Shown: positions 5,683-6,573 of the stretch, piece after piece
Layout of the letters: every line of letters starts with the position of its first letter
Position numbering within the stretch: position 1 is the stretch's first letter
Origin: Spirochaetia bacterium
Lineage (GTDB): Bacteria > Spirochaetota > Spirochaetia > Treponematales > Breznakiellaceae
Reading direction: 5' to 3'
DNA length: 6,573 nt
Assembly (NCBI GenBank): GCA_026002595.1
Contig: BOBW01000088.1
Span: 1 to 6,573, forward strand
Translations under genes and position numbers: made by a program
The notes under the pieces: generated by a model
Database searches by the model: none
Told to the model about the DNA's origin: nothing
The model's input: the letters and a program-made list of their open reading frames with translations, nothing else

Positions 5683-6573
5683 ATGACTGCGCCACTTTCG
5701 CCTTACCGCCTCAGCAAAGCCCGCGATTTATACAATGTGTTCAACGTTTTTAACTCACTTTCCTGGAACTTTCTCGTAGGGAGCATCGTCACCCTCTTTG
5801 CCATGCGGCTTAACGCATCCTCCACCTATATCGGGCTCCTGAGCGCCGTAGTTTATATTGCCTTCTTTTTCCTTCCCCTGGGAAAAATTCTTGCCAAACG
5901 TTTTTCCATTGTCGGGGTCTTCAGTTTTGCCTGGACCTGGCGGGCGCTCTCCATGATCGCCGCAGTCTTTGCCCCTGTCGCCGCTGCCGCGGGGCGCCGG
6001 GACCTTGCGCTGGGACTGCTGCTCCTGGGGGTGGGCCTCTTCCACATCACCCGGGGGATCGGCATGATCGGGAACAACCCGGTCCTCAGTTCCCTTTCCG
6101 CCGGGCCTGACCGGGGCTTCTACATGACCCAGATACAGATCATCAACAGCGCTACCGGTATGTTCTCGGGCTTCGCAATCGCCATACTCCTGGGACGGGA
6201 CCCGCCCCTGTATCTCTATTCCATTATTATTGCCGTTGGTATCGTCTGCGGAATTTTCAGCGGGTCCATGCTGAAAAAAATTCCCGAACCGCCGGCCGAT
6301 GAAAACACAAAAAAAGTAAAATTCTTCACCATGTTTAAAGAAGCCATGGCGGAACCCGGCCTTAGGCAGTTCATAGTGATTTTGTTTTGGGTGGCCCTGA
6401 TCTCCGGTGTGTCACGGGCCTTCCTGGTGGTTTACTCCCGCGAAGTATTTCTGCAGAGTGACGGCATGGTTTCACTCTATTCGGTCTTCGGCGGATTGGG
6501 GACCCTCATGATCGGGCTCCTGATAAAATTCCTTGTTGACCGGATCGGCGCAAAGCCCATTTTCATCCTCACC
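5683..6573 (+). CDS. MFS-type membrane transporter, N-terminal 297 codons (runs off right edge)
   Basis: An open frame from ATG at 5683 continues without a stop to the last base. The product is strongly hydrophobic, with membrane-spanning stretches at roughly 22-42, 48-68, 76-100, 108-128, 150-171, 178-196, 228-250 and 263-286. A polar cytoplasmic loop at 197-225 (KKIPEPPADENTKK) falls after the sixth segment, as expected between the two six-helix halves of a major facilitator. DRIGAKP at 286-292 resembles the conserved loop between helices 8 and 9, and RFSIVG after helix 2 occupies the matching place in the first half. The substrate cannot be read from these features. The start is supported by AGTAGG 9 nt upstream and by the divergent arrangement with the thioesterase. 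G+C content is high, like the neighbouring native genes. About four helices are missing beyond the window. Confidence 0.85.
   Translation, partial: MTAPLSPYRLSKARDLYNVFNVFNSLSWNFLVGSIVTLFAMRLNASSTYIGLLSAVVYIAFFFLPLGKILAKRFSIVGVFSFAWTWRALSMIAAVFAPVAAAAGRRDLALGLLLLGVGLFHITRGIGMIGNNPVLSSLSAGPDRGFYMTQIQIINSATGMFSGFAIAILLGRDPPLYLYSIIIAVGIVCGIFSGSMLKKIPEPPADENTKKVKFFTMFKEAMAEPGLRQFIVILFWVALISGVSRAFLVVYSREVFLQSDGMVSLYSVFGGLGTLMIGLLIKFLVDRIGAKPIFILT

Noticed and set aside
5755..6077. Minus-strand open frames opposite the MFS gene
   Set aside because: Their products are low-complexity and rich in Gly, Pro, Arg and Lys, typical of the complement of a membrane-protein gene. The plus-strand MFS frame is clearly the coding one.

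Overview
The window looks like a piece of a bacterial chromosome in which a block of DNA-modification and defence genes sits against housekeeping or accessory genes. Base composition splits it. Positions 1 to about 1340 are strongly A+T-rich (roughly 30% G+C by eye). Positions 1519-4353 are intermediate. Positions 4365-6573 are G+C-rich. The lipoprotein signal and general gene style point to a Gram-negative-type or spirochaete envelope. The HIT, FMN-binding and MFS proteins read like those of host-associated treponemes, but that is an impression from family style and not a demonstrated assignment.

Layout: everything from 1 to 5607 that I accept as a gene is on the minus strand, so transcription runs right to left. 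From the right, the genes are a FlK-type hotdog thioesterase (5200-5607), an FMN-binding lipoprotein (4758-5150), a HIT-family nucleotide hydrolase (4365-4709), an MmeI-type (type IIL) restriction-modification enzyme (1519-4353), a broken tail of a type I specificity subunit (hsdS, 1337-1447), a C5-cytosine DNA methyltransferase (159-1295), and the start of a GHKL (MutL/MORC/Hsp90-fold) ATPase that runs off the left edge (1-159). Diverging from the thioesterase on the plus strand is the first 297 codons of an MFS transporter that runs off the right edge (5683-6573).

How they work together: the MmeI-like protein carries nuclease, methyltransferase and target-recognition regions in one chain and should be a self-contained restriction system. 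The cytosine methyltransferase overlaps the GHKL ATPase by one base (TAATG) and the pair looks like the left part of a multi-gene restriction or defence operon. The nuclease or other effectors would lie beyond position 1. Between the two systems lies the C-terminal fragment of an HsdS protein, a relic of a third system, with a good sigma70-like promoter just upstream of it. This is a layered defence locus with turnover, abutting the HIT gene by 11 bp. No RNA gene, CRISPR array, transposase or stretch of more than 300 bases without a gene was seen.
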